From assembly GCA_033964015.1 (NCBI GenBank), contig JAWWUD010000055.1, forward strand, positions 384,501 through 448,500: a stretch of DNA of 64,000 nucleotides. The letters are read 5' to 3'. Origin of the DNA: Scolanthus callimorphus. Taxonomy: Eukaryota > Cnidaria > Anthozoa > Actiniaria > Edwardsiidae. The notes under the pieces are model-generated. The model was given only the letters and a program-made list of their open reading frames with translations, made no database searches and was not told the origin of the DNA. Both the position numbers and the translations under genes were made by a program. Shown in pieces: positions 1 to 13,700 of this stretch. The stretch's first letter is position 1. Each line of letters begins with the position of its first letter.

Positions 1-60
1 TTAATGTGGCTGCCATTTTGAAAAATATTGTCCAATACATCTGACGCTTCTTGAGAAAAC

Positions 61-137
61 TAAACAAGTTACCAATTTCAGACCCCCCCCCTCCTCCCAA
101 GTTGTCCCATCCCGATTTAGCCCCCCCCCCCCCCCCA
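61..137. repeat. poly-C low-complexity tracts
   Basis: Two C-runs (about 86-99 and 121-136) are separated by ordinary sequence. This is simple low-complexity DNA. Nothing else is recognised in 1-640 apart from short chance ORFs. Confidence 0.9.
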
Positions 138-826
138 AATCAAAATAATGCTCCACGGTGCCTGTATGTAAAACCCAGTGTAGGTAGTGAATAGGAAATT
201 TTCATGATGACGTATTTAGATATGACTACCAGAAACCTTTGCGTTGTCCCTTTTGTTCGCACAATTGCTGCCTATCTGATTTTAAAAATCGTAGTTTTTG
301 TCACAATCCTGTTGACTTTTAGGCAATTCTGTTCTTCTTTGGTAGCCTACTGGTGTTCAGCGACTAATTGTGATATGCTAGATGATAAAGTATTTATGGG
401 TTTTAAAAAAATATACAATCTTTACTGATCAAAATCCACATACTGTACCCGTTACTTGGTCATGTGAGTTTCTTTTACCTAGTGACATCAAAGTGTGAGT
501 GGATGCCTGAAATTTGTCATACCAGTATCCTGAGAAAAATAGTAACTTTCTCAACTATGCCTCTGATCCGAGTTCCATTTGCATGCTTCGTTTCGCGATC
601 ACTATTGACCCGTTTAATATCAAACTTTATGATTTAGTTTAGTTTTTTTCCTCTTTTTTTTAATTCCACTTTTCATACAATACATTCATAACCCAACACC
701 AAAAACCCATATACATTTCGCTTTTTTTTTACATTTGTGTTTTACATAAATATAACTCATTGATTTAAAGACACTTTTACATTTTCTTTCTGGGTACGAT
801 ATAACGAAAAAAAAAAACACAAAACA

Positions 827-1236
827 CTACAACACAGTACAAGATCCCATATTGCAACCAGAGTTAAGTGCCAAAATCAAAAACTCCCATTTTTCAAGAT
901 GAACAGGTAGCTTATTAGCCAATTTTGCCGCATGTCGCTCTACTTTCTCTATGTAAACAAGGTGTTGTTTAAACATTGACAGAGAGGGGACCTTGTATCG
1001 ATCCCTTCCCTTATATAAAATCATTTTGTACATAAGAAGCACAAAGTTGATTGCAGAGGTATCAGAGTCAACCCAAAATAAAATATTCCTAAGATTAATG
1101 CTTGGCAGAGCCCACCCATTCCAATGTCATTCAACCATTCACGAATCTCAAGAAATGACAGGTTCCTTGATTCACTGCACTCTACAAACATATGTTCGAC
1201 AGTTTCTAGTTGAGAAAAACAGAAGGAGCAACTTAA
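827..1236 (-). pseudogene. L1-like LINE ORF2 C-terminal remnant
   Basis: Read on the minus strand, the upstream part carries a Cys/His cluster, CSFCFSQLETVEHMFVEC, followed by a tryptophan-bearing stretch. This matches the zinc-knuckle at the end of L1/Tx1-type LINE reverse transcriptases. After a frame break, the 71-residue frame ending at 827 has the usual C-terminal tail of this group (a run like YIEKVERHAAKLANK followed by LEKW). Only the last ~130 codons remain and they are frameshifted, so this is a dead, 5'-truncated copy. T-rich sequence at 640-830 is its probable 3' tail. The class assignment rests on the motif pattern, not on an alignment. Confidence 0.6.
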
Positions 1237-1450
1237 GGACTAGATTTAGTTTAGTTTAATTATGCTCTTTCTCTTTATGTGGGTCTTGTATAATAATAGA
1301 AATATTAACATACTCGCGCCCCAATTTTAGTCTGGGGACATCATTTTTAAATTTTCTCCCCAAAGAAATAAAATGGCTGGAAAATGTTTAACACAACTTT
1401 TATCAGAAATAATTTAAGAAAAAAAACAATGTTTTGAAAATTCTTTCCAG

Positions 1451-1571
1451 AAATATTCCAACTGTTTCATTCAGTGCGTGGAAATGAAAAGAATTCATTG
1501 GGATAAGTTCCTGGATGGCTGGCCAAATCTGTTTATTAACAATGTTAAGCAGGATTGTGCAGGACGAGACG
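1451..1571 (+). CDS. PRS4-like: PRS4-like exon (first in window)
   Basis: The acceptor is TTCTTTCCAG and the donor GTATGT. It encodes 40 codons plus one base, ending in CAGRD. A second in-frame acceptor (TTCATTCAG, exon start 1475) is possible and would drop eight residues. The first eight residues look less family-like than [11 protein letters not shown], so the 5' border is uncertain. Confidence 0.85.
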
Positions 1572-4500
1572 GTATGTTCAACTTAGTTGCTGTAATGAGG
1601 TGTTTGTGGTGCCTTGAGTGCTATATTTCTCCACCTCAACTATGGCAAATTTATGTCTTTAAATATGACCTTTTCGACGCATCAATTCAAGTGCACATTA
1701 TTGTATTTTATGTATTTATTTATTGTATATAGTGTACGTGCTCGTGTTTAACAAATGTCACGGAAAGACGTAATAAAGTGGTCAAAATGTTGTGGAAAAA
1801 AACATATTACTATTTCGCAGGCGAAGACACACTACTCAAACTACTAGGACACTACTGTCGTTCTTTTGACAACATCTTAGCGTGGGCGCAGATGTGTTCG
1901 GAAAACCGTGCCGATTTTAGAGCCATTTCTCTGTTTCCTCTGTATTTTTTACAGCAAAGTTTGTTTTTTAAAAATTCAAAAGGAAATCGAATATCCAAAA
2001 TCCCGACACGGTTTCTAGAGCACATCTAAGCCAATGGTAATATTGCCAAAGTACGAAGGTTTTGTGTATATTGATTACGGGCGTGAAACTCTATCTGAAA
2101 CTCTAAGAAATTGAACTGATGCACCGGAAAGGGAACTCGGTGAAAATGTGGGTTTGTTCAATTAATTAAAAATATGCCATTTTAACGAAAAAGCACCCTG
2201 TAGACGTCCAGCCATGTAGAACTGTGTCTGGCCCATACAATACCTCTTCAGCTTTTCGCGTTCTTGGTTAGCTTCTCTTTAGCAGGATTGAAGCTAGTGA
2301 CGAGAATCATCTGTACCTGTCCCAACTAGTCGGCATACTGTCTGTTAGATCGGGTTTCATATGACTGTTCAAAGTGATTACACCAAATATACATTTATAG
2401 TTATTCACTCAGCAAATTCCCAGGGGGAGTCGTGTGAGATCCGCTCTTGCAGGTGAGATGGGCGGACTAGAGACAGACCTCTGTCCTCCTGCTTGTAGGA
2501 CCAAATCCTGTGGCGAGATGTTTGTATTTCAGGGGAACTGATTCCAGGCCCGTAGGAGGGGGGTTCGACGGGCTCGAACGAATCCCTTGGGACCAGAAAA
2601 ATCGGGGTTTTGGTCTCAAAACAGGTAGGGAACACGACACAATGCTATATTTGGTTTATTTCTAAAAAACTGAGGACAACGAACCCCCTCCAATAATGCG
2701 AGCTACGGGCATGGATCATTAACTACTTCCTCACCACATGGTCCATTTATTATATCAAGGGCGTATACTGCCGGCAACCTATACAAAGAAAGAAAGAAAA
2801 AAACGAAAGAAAGAAAGGGTCTTCTCCTCATCGTGGCCGGGAACTCCAAGCGCTAGACAAGGAGGGGTTGGAGGACTTAACGGGCTGCATTAGATGGCGC
2901 AAATTGCTGCCGTGCAGCTTACAATCCTGAGGCCTATTTTCGAGAGCCAGGCCATTGCACCGGGGAGTATCGGCAGGGATTTGTTGGCTAAAAAATCGCA
3001 ACAATGACAACACCTTGATCAGGACTGCTCACTTCGCTCGCAATTATTATACAATAACTAGAAAATGAACTTCATTACCGAATTATCCACCATAACAAAT
3101 AACGATAACAAATAATACACAAATAATGTTCTTTTAGCAAAAACTGCAAAGGAATAATTCTGTAAAATTTAACAAGATATGAAATCTGAAAGGACAGAAT
3201 AATGAAATTTATCAATCACCAGCCTCACCGGAGGATGCATCGTCCTTATCCGCTTCAAAATACAAAACTGTGAGGTTTGTTTGCTGAGGTGTGCCTGTGG
3301 CTTTGTTAATATTTGACAAGGTGTTTAGAGTTAAAACATTAGTAATTTTGGCTAGAAAATAGTAAAAAAGTCGTATAAAGGAAAACTCATAGCCTCCTTT
3401 CTGAAAACCTCAGGGGCCGATACTCATTATGTGATTGATTGATTATTTTACAGTCATTTTCCTTGGCAGTTTCCATTCACCTCAAGTCGTATTTGAACAG
3501 CTCTCTGTCATATACAAAATACCAAGGTACGTACATTTAGCATGACGACAATGGGCGAGCTCCCTTTCAAACCAATTGAGTTAAGGAGGCTCATAGCAGT
3601 TTTTCGTGTCCTCACCCCCTGAACTTATCAATGGTCTGTATCTCATGCGGAAATGCACAGATCGGAAAGCCACTTTACAAGTAAACATGCTATGGATTGT
3701 TCTTTGTGTCGATCTATGTTTTGTTTACAGTGGTGCTTCCATGGCAACGTAATGGCGACCCATTACAATGTCATTGTAAGTTGCAAAATGCACCCAGACA
3801 AAGAAAAAATTTGGGCAAAACCCTCTTAACACCAAAGACACTAGGCTATAAGCATTACTTGGACAAAGTTTGAATAAAAAGTAGCATCGCGTTTTCGAAA
3901 TATAACGCGGTCACTTTTTTTCGTCAAAAAATTAGATTTTTTTATTAGCCTTCTTTCTTGACCCTCAAACTACGCCTAAAAGCTCGTAGTGATTTAGTTT
4001 TTAGTTCTGCATAAAGATCGAAGCATTTTCTTTAAGCACAGAAAATTTCAGAGCCACTGCTTATTCCGATCACGATTAATCTGAAAACTTTTGAAAGCCT
4101 TTTCTTGCTCACGCCAAACTCAAACAACTAGTCCTGCGTTTCAATTTCCTAGTTAAAAAAATCCGAGATACATTTTTGTCTATATCTTCCCAAAGAGAGC
4201 TCAATTATTTCATACCTTGTTGGTGTATTTTTTAGAGCCATAATTCTTTAAAAAAGCCGCGAATTTTTTTATTTTATTTTGATGCGGTGTTTCGCTTGAC
4301 TTGAAAGCGGGCAGTTTTTATCTTGTTTCCCATTTAGGATATGTATCTTTCACTATGTCAAAGCATGTGTCAATGCAGTATTGTTATCACGGCTCATTGA
4401 TTCTATTGCAATTTTGCATCTAATTATTCGAAGAGCGTAACTCTTCGAAACTATCTTTCGGACGGAAAACAAACGGTAAAGAAAGTCAAACCGGTTATGT

Positions 4501-4750
4501 TTGTCTTATTCCTAGAATAACTAATCCGGAAATAACTTGTGCGTTCGGGAACCAATGTTTATGCCTGGATTACCCAATCCTAGAATAGCAGTTTTCATCC
4601 TGGATTAGCTGCTATTCCTGGATTAAGTTAGTCCTCTTTTCTGGAACCGGCCCCTCCTGGAAAAGTGTTTCGGCTTTGAATCAGTCAGTTTCGTGAATCT
4701 GATTTTGGGCTGCAAATTACTTCATCCTCCAGGCTTATCTCTTTTTTTGT

Positions 4751-4782
<32 letters not shown>

Positions 4783-7700
4783 GCATTTCACTCCTGGAAA
4801 AGTCCTTGAAAAATAACTTAAGACTTCCTGGAAAATCCTGGATTTTTGTCATTCTGAAAGCGTACGAACCCTGGACACTGTAGAAACAGTCGTTATTTTA
4901 CGCCTAAGTCTAACAGTTAGGCGTAAAAGGAAAGGGTGTAGGGCGCAATTTCAAGCCCTGCAGGATTGGATTAGTTGTATGGGATGATTAAACTACTGAC
5001 GATACATGTTAATGTGTAGGTCATTAGCGAGATCGTTCACCTTCATCCTGCCCTATTTTCCTACTGGAACCATGGAGAGAGAGGAAACGGAAGGGCAAGT
5101 AGCCACAGCAAAGGTTTGTTAAGAGTACTATTTTGTACAGCTCTCGCATAATAATTGCAAATTGGACGAAAAAATTGGTGTGTCAGCAACCTTAAAAGGA
5201 GGCTGCCTACAATTTTTTTTTTGCACTTGACTTCTTAACCTTGAACGACCGCAATTCTGAAATGTAGGCCCTATGGATTTCAAAATAACGATGATGCATG
5301 ATTTAATGTAATTAGCAAAGGCGAGAAACTGAAACAGCGATGTCTCTGGATCTAATAGGATACAATGTCCGCAGAAATATAAGTAAATAAGGTAAAAAAC
5401 AGACCTGCCGCCCTGAGGAATGATTGAAAGTAAAATCCGAAACGTTGGCATCTCTCGGCTTCTGTTTTGTCTGTTTTTTACCTTATTTAATGTAATTAGC
5501 AAAATCATATAAATTAGCAAACGTTCCACGTGAAATTTGATCTAAACTTTTAAAATAACACACCTAATGTAGCGATATTCTAAAACATTCTTGGTTGAAG
5601 TAAATTGCTACTTGTAACTTGTGTATCCTTGCTAAATTAACAAACTCAGTCCTTGCTATTCACAAACTCAGTACAGCTCGCCTTGTTCTGTTTAATAGTG
5701 TATCCTTCCTCAAACAAACTCAGTACACTGCTCGCCTTGTTCTGTTTAATAGTGTATCCTTTCTACTAACAAACTCAGTACAGCTCGCCTTGTTCTGTTA
5801 ATGTGTATCCTTGCTACTAACAAACACTCGAAGATAAATTCCATATCTCCGCGCGCCCATGTATTATTCTCTCTATATAGTCACTCGAGTGATAAGATAT
5901 GGATAAAGCAGATATAGACATAAGAACACGTGCAATGTGTACTATCAAACCACCGTATCATTCATTAAGTAAAAGAGTTTTATTGTTTCAGACCTTAGCG
6001 ACGTTGCTATCGGCTATTCCATTAACGGCTAGAGGACCCTCCCAGATTGTTATATTCGACATCCATGCTCTACAGGAACGGTTTTACTTTGGCGACTTTG
6101 TTATCCCAAGGTAAGTGTCCTAAGTTTCCTGCAGGAAACTACATTTGGACAATTTGGACAAGTTGAATTCCATATTTCTCAAGCCTGGTAAGAACTGCTT
6201 CCACGGTGTTCCTGCTCATTTCGTCCAGTGATCAAAATATCATCAATATAGAAAACCACGCCATCGATACCCTTGAGGATAGTGTCGATGGTAGACTGGA
6301 AGACAGCAGGCGCGTTCGTGACTCCCGCTGGGAGACGGTTGTACTGCAGGTGTTAATGGTAAGGTACTTCTTCGAATCCTCACTCAGTGGCGACTGCTGA
6401 TATGCATGCTTGAGGTTAACTCGGTGAACTAACAAATCTTGAGGGTTTGGCAAGGGATACTTGTCGACATTCTACACTGGGTTCACGGTGACCTTGTAGT
6501 CCCCGCACAGGCGAATTGTCGCATTGGATTTGGGAACAACCACCAAAGGCGCAGCCCATTCACTATGTGTGACCTTCAACATGATTCCTTCCTCCTCTAG
6601 ACGATCAATTCTGCTTCAACTGCAGGCTTAAGGGCATGCGGAACAGGTCTAGCCTTATGGAACCTGGGTGTGGCCTCCGGGTGGACATGAACCCTGGCTT
6701 CAAACTCTTTGATTTTACCCAGACATGAACCGAATACACCCTTGAACCTTGCAGTCAGTTCATTGACTAAGTCATCCGTAGAAATACTAAAGAGTTCCTG
6801 CCAGTTCAATTTAACAAGAGGAAGCCAGTTACGGCCTAGAATAGCAGGTTTTCCATCAACAGCTGCAACTATCAAAGGCATTTGATAGTTTTGATTTTCC
6901 CAGTTCTAGATCGTGATTAACACTAGAGAGAACTTGCCTGCTAATCCCAGTTCTAGATCGTGATTAACAATAGTGAGAACTTGCCTGATTATCCCAGTTC
7001 TAGATCGTGATCAACACTAGAGACAACTGGCCTGATAATCCCAGTTCTAGATCGTGATTAACACCAGAGAGAACTGGCCTGATAATCCCAGTTCTAGATC
7101 GTGATTAACACTAGAGAGAACTGGCCTGATAATCCCAGTTCTAGATTGTCATTAACACTAGTGAGAACTGGCCTGATAATCCCAGTTCTAGATCGTGATC
7201 AACACTAGAGAGAACTGGCCTGATAATCCCAGTTCTAGATCGTGATTAACAGTAGAGAGAACTGGCCTGATAATCCCAGTTGTAGATCGTGATTAACACT
7301 AGAGAGAACTGGCCTGATAATCCCAGTTGTAGATCGTGGTTAACACTAGAGAGAACTGGCCTGATAATCCCAGTTGTAGATCGTGATTAACACTAGAGAG
7401 AACTGGCCTGATAATCCCAGTTGTAGATCGTGATTAACACTAGAGAGAACTGGCCTGATAATCCCAGTTCTAGATCGTGATTGACGCTAGAGAGAACTGG
7501 CCTGATAATCCCAGTTCTAGATCGTGATTAACAGTAGAGAGAACTGGCCTGATAATCCCAGTTGTAGATCGTGATTAACACTAGAGAGAACTGGCCTGAT
7601 AATCCCAGTTGTAGATCGTGATTAACACTAGAGAGAACTGGCCTGATAATCCCAGTTCTAGATCGTGATTGACGCTAGAGAGAACTGGCCTGATACTCCC

Positions 7701-10700
7701 AGTTGTAGATCGTGATTAACACTAGAGAGAACTGGCCTGATAATCCCAGTTCTAGATCGTGATTAACACTTGAGAGAACTGGCCTGATAATCCCAGTTAT
7801 AGATCGTGATTAACACTAGAGAGAACTGGCCTGATAATCCCAGTTCTAGATCGTGATTAACACTAGAGAGAACTGGCCTGATAATCCCAGTTCTAGATCG
7901 TGATTAACACTTGAGAGAACTGGCCTGATAATCCCAGTTCTAGATCGTCATTAACACTAGTGAGAACTGGCCTGATAATCCCAGTTCTAGATCGTGATAA
8001 ACACTAGAGAGAACTGGCCTGATAATCTCAGTTCTAGATCGTGATCAACACTAGAGAGAACTGGCCTGATAATCCCAGTTCTAGATCGCCTGATAATCCC
8101 AGCGCCAAGACAATGAGCCGGTTTCACACCACCACAGTTTATTCCGTCATGGCGGCCATCATGGCCCCAGCCGTGAACGACGATCTTACAGCGCATGCTC
8201 GCGGAACACGAGGCAGATAACACAGGCAACCCATAACCTATACATAGTCTTACGAAACCTAACCTAGCCATACTATGGCGCAACCTGTTTTCTTCTCTAC
8301 ATTCTCTATATGTGGGATACTGTATAATCAAATAGAACTGAGAAAGCAAGGCAGTAATAACTGTGGTGCACTAAAGGATAAAATGGAATAAAATAATGGC
8401 AGTAAAGCTACAAACAAAATACACTACGTCACAGGTATTACAATGGTGATGTACACAGGTTACACTCTACAATGGACATGTGACTACACAGTGAGCATGT
8501 GTTACACAGGTTACAGACACTTAATGGAGACGGGTGTGTACACACAACATGACATACCATACATGACTACCGGTGGTACCATGTATGGGGGTGGGGGTGA
8601 CCACTTTTTCTCTTCCTTCACCTCCTTCCCCTTCTCTTTCCTGGGGATAGCAATGGCACATGTAATAGAAATACATGATGGATAAGCAGTACAATAAATG
8701 GTACAAGGTGGACTGTCCAAGGACAAACAGGATAACAAGACAAACAAGGAACAAAGGACCTACGTAGGGCTATGGAATGAGCTAAACTATAGGACTAGCA
8801 GCTATAAAATAATTGATATCAAAATAAGCGAGGTATGAAAAAATATGCTAACAAGTAGCCAAAAAAATAATAAAATGCTATGTAAATATAGTGAAATAAA
8901 TAAAGTGAACAAAGCTAGAAGGACCTACAAAATAGAGTTCAAGGTGTGTCCATAATGAATTGAAATTTGATACACTATCTAGAAGAGAATAGTCCAGGGG
9001 AGTACTAATGTCCTTGAGACGTCTGGTAGCAGGGCTGAGGTCATCAAAAGAGGATATACGGTACATGGAGCTATCTGTACTAGTCAATTTCAACTTGACT
9101 TGGGCCTTTTGTGCCTTGGATGGTTGCACGTGCTTGTATGGCTTGCGAAGTGGAGGATCAGTGCCAGTCGTTCGTGAAGAAACGTTTATAAAGTCAATTA
9201 CAGGTGTTAAAATAATAAGACAATTCCGTGTGAGGAAAATAAAATAAAATGGCGGCTTCGATAGTCCCCCTTGATCTTGAACTAGTAGGGTTTAGCAACT
9301 GTGAGCTAGTGCCAAACGAGACGTAAAATTTCAAAGGTTGAGCTTCGGGTGAGCAGCGGCTTCTGAGGTGTACTTGCCGACTCGTATAACTTACGTGAGC
9401 TCGCTCGAAATCATGCTGTTTAATATCGTCCGTATAAGTCTGTGAAACAGTCGGAGTCTGTGGAACACGGCAAGGGACCATGCCGCCCATGCCCTGCCAA
9501 AGGAAAGGAACTAAACTGCTCTAACAAGGAGAGGATACCAGGCGCAGTGCGGGCGCTCTTGCCAAAAACCGAACTCGAAGTCCCTTGATACTCCATATGC
9601 CGAGACAACCTTCATAGTGGAGAAGGCCGGCGAATAAATAGTCGATTATCCCACCGCTGCCACCACGCCAGTAATTTAGGAAGACAATGAGCCGGTTTCA
9701 CACCACCACAGTTTATTCCGTCATGGCGGCCATCATGGCCCCAGCCGTGAACGACGATCTTACAGCGCATGCTCGCGGAACACGAGGCAGGTAACACAGG
9801 CAACCCATAACCTATACATAGTCTTACGAAACCTAACCTAGCCATACTATGGCGCAGTTCTACATCGTGATTAACACTAGAGAGAACTGGCCTGATAATC
9901 CTAGTTCTAGATCGTGATTAACAGTAGAGAGAACTGGCCTGATAATCCTAGTTCTAGATCGTGATGGACACTAGAGAGATTTGGCCTGATAATCCCAGTT
10001 CTAGACCGTGATTAACACTAGTGAGACCTTTCAATTTTGTTTAGGTTGGAGTCGGCGATCCCGTTGCTCTTGCGAGAAATCAACACACTCCAAGCTGAAG
10101 AGGGCGTCAGTATTGCATTTCCGGACGAAGGCGCGTACAAAAGGTTTAACACGATGTTCAAAGCCTTCCCTAATATAACGTGCATTAAGATACGAGATGG
10201 TGATAACAGAAGGGTCAAGGTCAAGGAAGGTGAGCTTAGCACGTAGTATAGGCTTTATTAATAACAAATTTTTTCAACAAAAACAAACCTTTTGTTTTCA
10301 CATAGTATAGTACATATTCCCCAAACGCCATTGTCAACAACAAAAAGCGAACCCACCCACTTCCCAGTCCCGTTTACCCCCAATCCCACACGCATACAGG
10401 ACACAAAAAAAGCAATAGCCACACCCTGTACTATAGAAGCCACACCTTGTCCTATAGAAGCCACACCCTGCACTATAATAGCCACACCCTGCACTATAGT
10501 AGCCACACCCTGTACTATAGTAGCCACACCCTGTACTATAGTAGCCACGCCCTGTACTATAGTAGCCACACCCTGTACTATTGTAGCCACACCCTGTACT
10601 ATAGTAGCCACACCCTGTACTATAGTAGCTACACCCTGTACTATAGTAGCCACACCCTGTACTATAGTAGCCACGCCCTGTACTATAGCAGCCACACCCT

Positions 10701-13700
10701 GTACTATAGTAACCACACCCTGTACTATAGTAGCCACACCCTGTACTATAGTAGCGACACCCTGTACTATAGTAGCCACACCCTGTACTATAGTAGCCAT
10801 ACCCTGTACTATAGTAGCCACACCCTGTACTGTAGTAGCCACACCCTGTACTATAGTAGCTACACCCTGTACTAAAGTAGCCACACCCTGTACTATAGTA
10901 GCCACGCCCTGTACTATAGTAGCCACACCCTGTACTATTGTAGCCACACCCTGTACTATAGTAGCCACACCCTGTACTATTGTAGCCACACCCTGTACTA
11001 TAGTAGCCACACCCTGTACTATAGTAGCCACGCCCTGTACTATAGCAGCCACACCCTGTACTATTGTAACCACACCCTGTACTATAGTAGCCACACCCTG
11101 TACTATAGTAGCTACACCCTGTACTATAGTAGCCACACCCTGTACTATAGTAGCCACGCCCTGTACTATAGCAGCCACACCCTGTACTATAGTAACCACA
11201 CCCTGTACTATTGTAGCCACACCCTGTACTATAGTAGCCACACCCTGTACTATAGTAGCCACGCCCTGTACTATAGCAGCCACACCCTGTACTATTGTAA
11301 CCACACCCTGTACTATAGTAGCCACACCCTGTACTATAGTAGCTACACCCTGTACTATAGTAGCCACACCCTGTACTATAGTAGCCACGCCCTGTACTAT
11401 AGCAGCCACACCCTGTACTATAGTAACCACACCCTGTACTACAGTAGCCACACCCTGTACTATAGTAGCGACACCCTGTACTATAGTAGCTACACCCTGT
11501 ACTGTAGTAGCCATACCCTGTACTATAGTAGCCACACCCTGTACTATAGTAGCCACGCCCTGTACTATAGTGGCCATACCCTGCACTATAGTAGCCACAC
11601 CCTGTACTATAGTAGCCACACCCTGTACTATAGTAGCCACACCCTGTACTATAGTAGCCACACCCTGTACTATAGTAGCCACACCCTGTACTATAGTAGC
11701 TGCACCCTGTACTGTAGTAGCTACACCCTGTACTATCGTAGCCACACCCTTTATAATAGTAGCTACAGCCTTTACTAAAATAGCTACACCCTTTACATTC
11801 CAATTTATTCGAATATCGCATAAATTATAGTTAATTGAGAACTCGCGTATTGTGCGGTCAAGCTTACTTGCGTGACTTCCTGTCTGCTCGCCCTATCCAA
11901 TAGTGCCCCACGTGGGGGGCTTATCCAATCAAAACCGGTCAGAATTTCCCTGAAGCGTGCCTCTGTCATTTGACACTCATTCTTTGTTTCGCCTGTGCTA
12001 CTTGCCAGAATTTTCGAAATTTATACATCTTAATGTTACTCGCGTATCGCTTGAATACTGACTCAGACTTGCCGAAATCGCACAAGAGAGACACTTGAGG
12101 AGAGACAAGAGGGACACTCATCGTTTCAATCGGGAAATTTATTTACCTCAGGGCTTTTAAAACCAAGAAAAATGCCGAACACCTGGCGCGGTCGGCAAAT
12201 GGCACAGACGGCGAACACGAATCTAATCCAACTGCAATGCCTATAACGGCAAACAGTGACAATCTGCGGCTACTCCGAGTCGCAGACCTCCGAAATCTAT
12301 GCCAAGTAAATATCCTGATCGAGCGCCTGGAAGAGGCAGGGGAAGAGTCGGGCGACCAACTTCTCTCTTCATCTGCAAGGGATCCGCCCCCTTTACAACA
12401 TTCGGGGGATTCTGGCTTTTCCCCGATGCAACTAGCTTCGATTAGATCTATGGTCGATTCTAGCATTACGGAAGCAATTGACAAGGCTGCTCAGGCAGCA
12501 GTTCGGGCTTTTTCATCGGCTACGAGTACCCAAACTCCAGCAACACAACAGCAACAACCCGGACTTTCTGCATCGGTGAACAATATTACTACCAACAACA
12601 ACCTTCCGAATACATGTATCACACTTGAGGACCTACAAACAGCAGTCGGCCTCGAGACATCGACCAACCCGACTACAACGGGGGATGCCGTACATGAACT
12701 GCCCGCCAAACTCGTCAAGGAAATCCACAGCGGTGAGTTTATGGAACTCTCCAGGTTATTACCAAACGTTTCGGGGCCAACTAATAACGAGCCCCTCACT
12801 CTCACAGTAGAGAGCTCTGTCATTAAGGTAACTAAGTCTGGCAAAGCCACTAGTATTACTAATATAGAAGAGTGGACCACCGCATTTTCGGCCTTTATGA
12901 GCGCAATTATTAGCAAGAGCCCAGAAAAGGCTCCAGAATTACTAGAATATATGTCCCTTATCAGATATGCTACTAAATACCACCAGGGCCTGGGGTGGTG
13001 CGTCTACGATGTTAAATTTCGCCATAAGGCTGCTAATAACAAATCGTTGAAGTGGTCTGCTATAGATAGTCAACTTTGGCTTAAGACCTTTACTGTGTCA
13101 CCTACACGCTTAAGGGAAGAGAGCGGCCTTTTTCCCACAGGACCCTCATCAGCAGGTACAACCGGAGGGGCAAACACACATACCTGCCATAATTACAACA
13201 AAGGGGTCTTATGCGCTCGAACCTCTTGCACCTATGCCCACAAATGCAACAAACCAGGGCGTGAGAAAGACCACCCTGGGTACAAGTGCACAACTCGCCT
13301 CCCAGACTCAGACCACGATACTGAGGTCGGTAGGGAAAGAGCCGACAAACAATCCCATAAACACCAGTCCCGCCGGGACCGGTAATCGTAGCTTAGTTAT
13401 CACCCCAGTTAATGTGGCAGCCCTAAAAGAATCCCTCATCGGTCACCCTGATCCATTGCTTGTAAATAAGCTTTGTTCGGAGATCATGGAAGGGGCGAGA
13501 ATCGGCTATTCAGGTCCTCGGGCCCCACGTTTCTCAATAAACCTGCCAACCGCCTTTGATAACCCAGATATTATTGCAAACAATCTGGCGGAAGAGGTTA
13601 CGAGGGGCCGGACTGCTGGCCCATTTCACTCACCCCCTTTCAAGAACTTCCAAGTTTCCGCCATCGGTCTGGTACCAAAAAAGCACTCAGAACAATGTCG

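Larger units (their letters stand above)
3527..5019 (+). other. PRS4-like intron 2
   Basis: No coding sequence was seen. It contains a GT/G-run microsatellite at 4749-4781, a ~100-bp repeat shared in inverted form with ~40.7 kb (4866-4966), and a stretch at 4520-4655 with a GGAACCGGCCCC end. The same end occurs in a MITE at 57253-57411. Confidence 0.55.
8107..9856 (-). mobile_element. non-autonomous LTR retroelement (TRIM/LARD-like) inside the satellite
   Basis: Two 176-bp direct repeats (8107-8282, 9681-9856) differ at one base and bracket ~1.4 kb with no retroviral-type ORF. Read on the minus strand, the repeat starts TGCGCC. A primer-binding-site-like TGGCGTGGTGGCAGCGGTGG lies just inside the 5' copy (about 9651-9670), and a purine-rich tract lies just before the 3' copy (about 8283-8300). 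This fixes the orientation. The near-identity of the LTRs indicates a recent insertion. The satellite resumes on both sides. No clean target duplication is visible. Confidence 0.8.

Noticed and set aside
1..1450. Search for the first exon of the PRS4-like gene.
   Set aside because: No ATG-bearing segment with a phase-0 donor and family-like N-terminus was found, so the first exon is taken to lie upstream of the window or to be unrecognised.
5128..5529. 133-codon minus-strand ORF.
   Set aside because: It spans the hammerhead repeat and its insertion border and has no protein family features.
8443..8754. Three overlapping ~78-codon ORFs inside the LTR element.
   Set aside because: They overlap on opposite strands and have low-complexity sequence. 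None has retroviral motifs.
10258..11830. Open frames of 142-512 codons with seven-residue repeats on both strands.
   Set aside because: They are produced by the stop-free 21-bp satellite unit. Several frames on both strands are open at once and no non-repetitive coding context is present.
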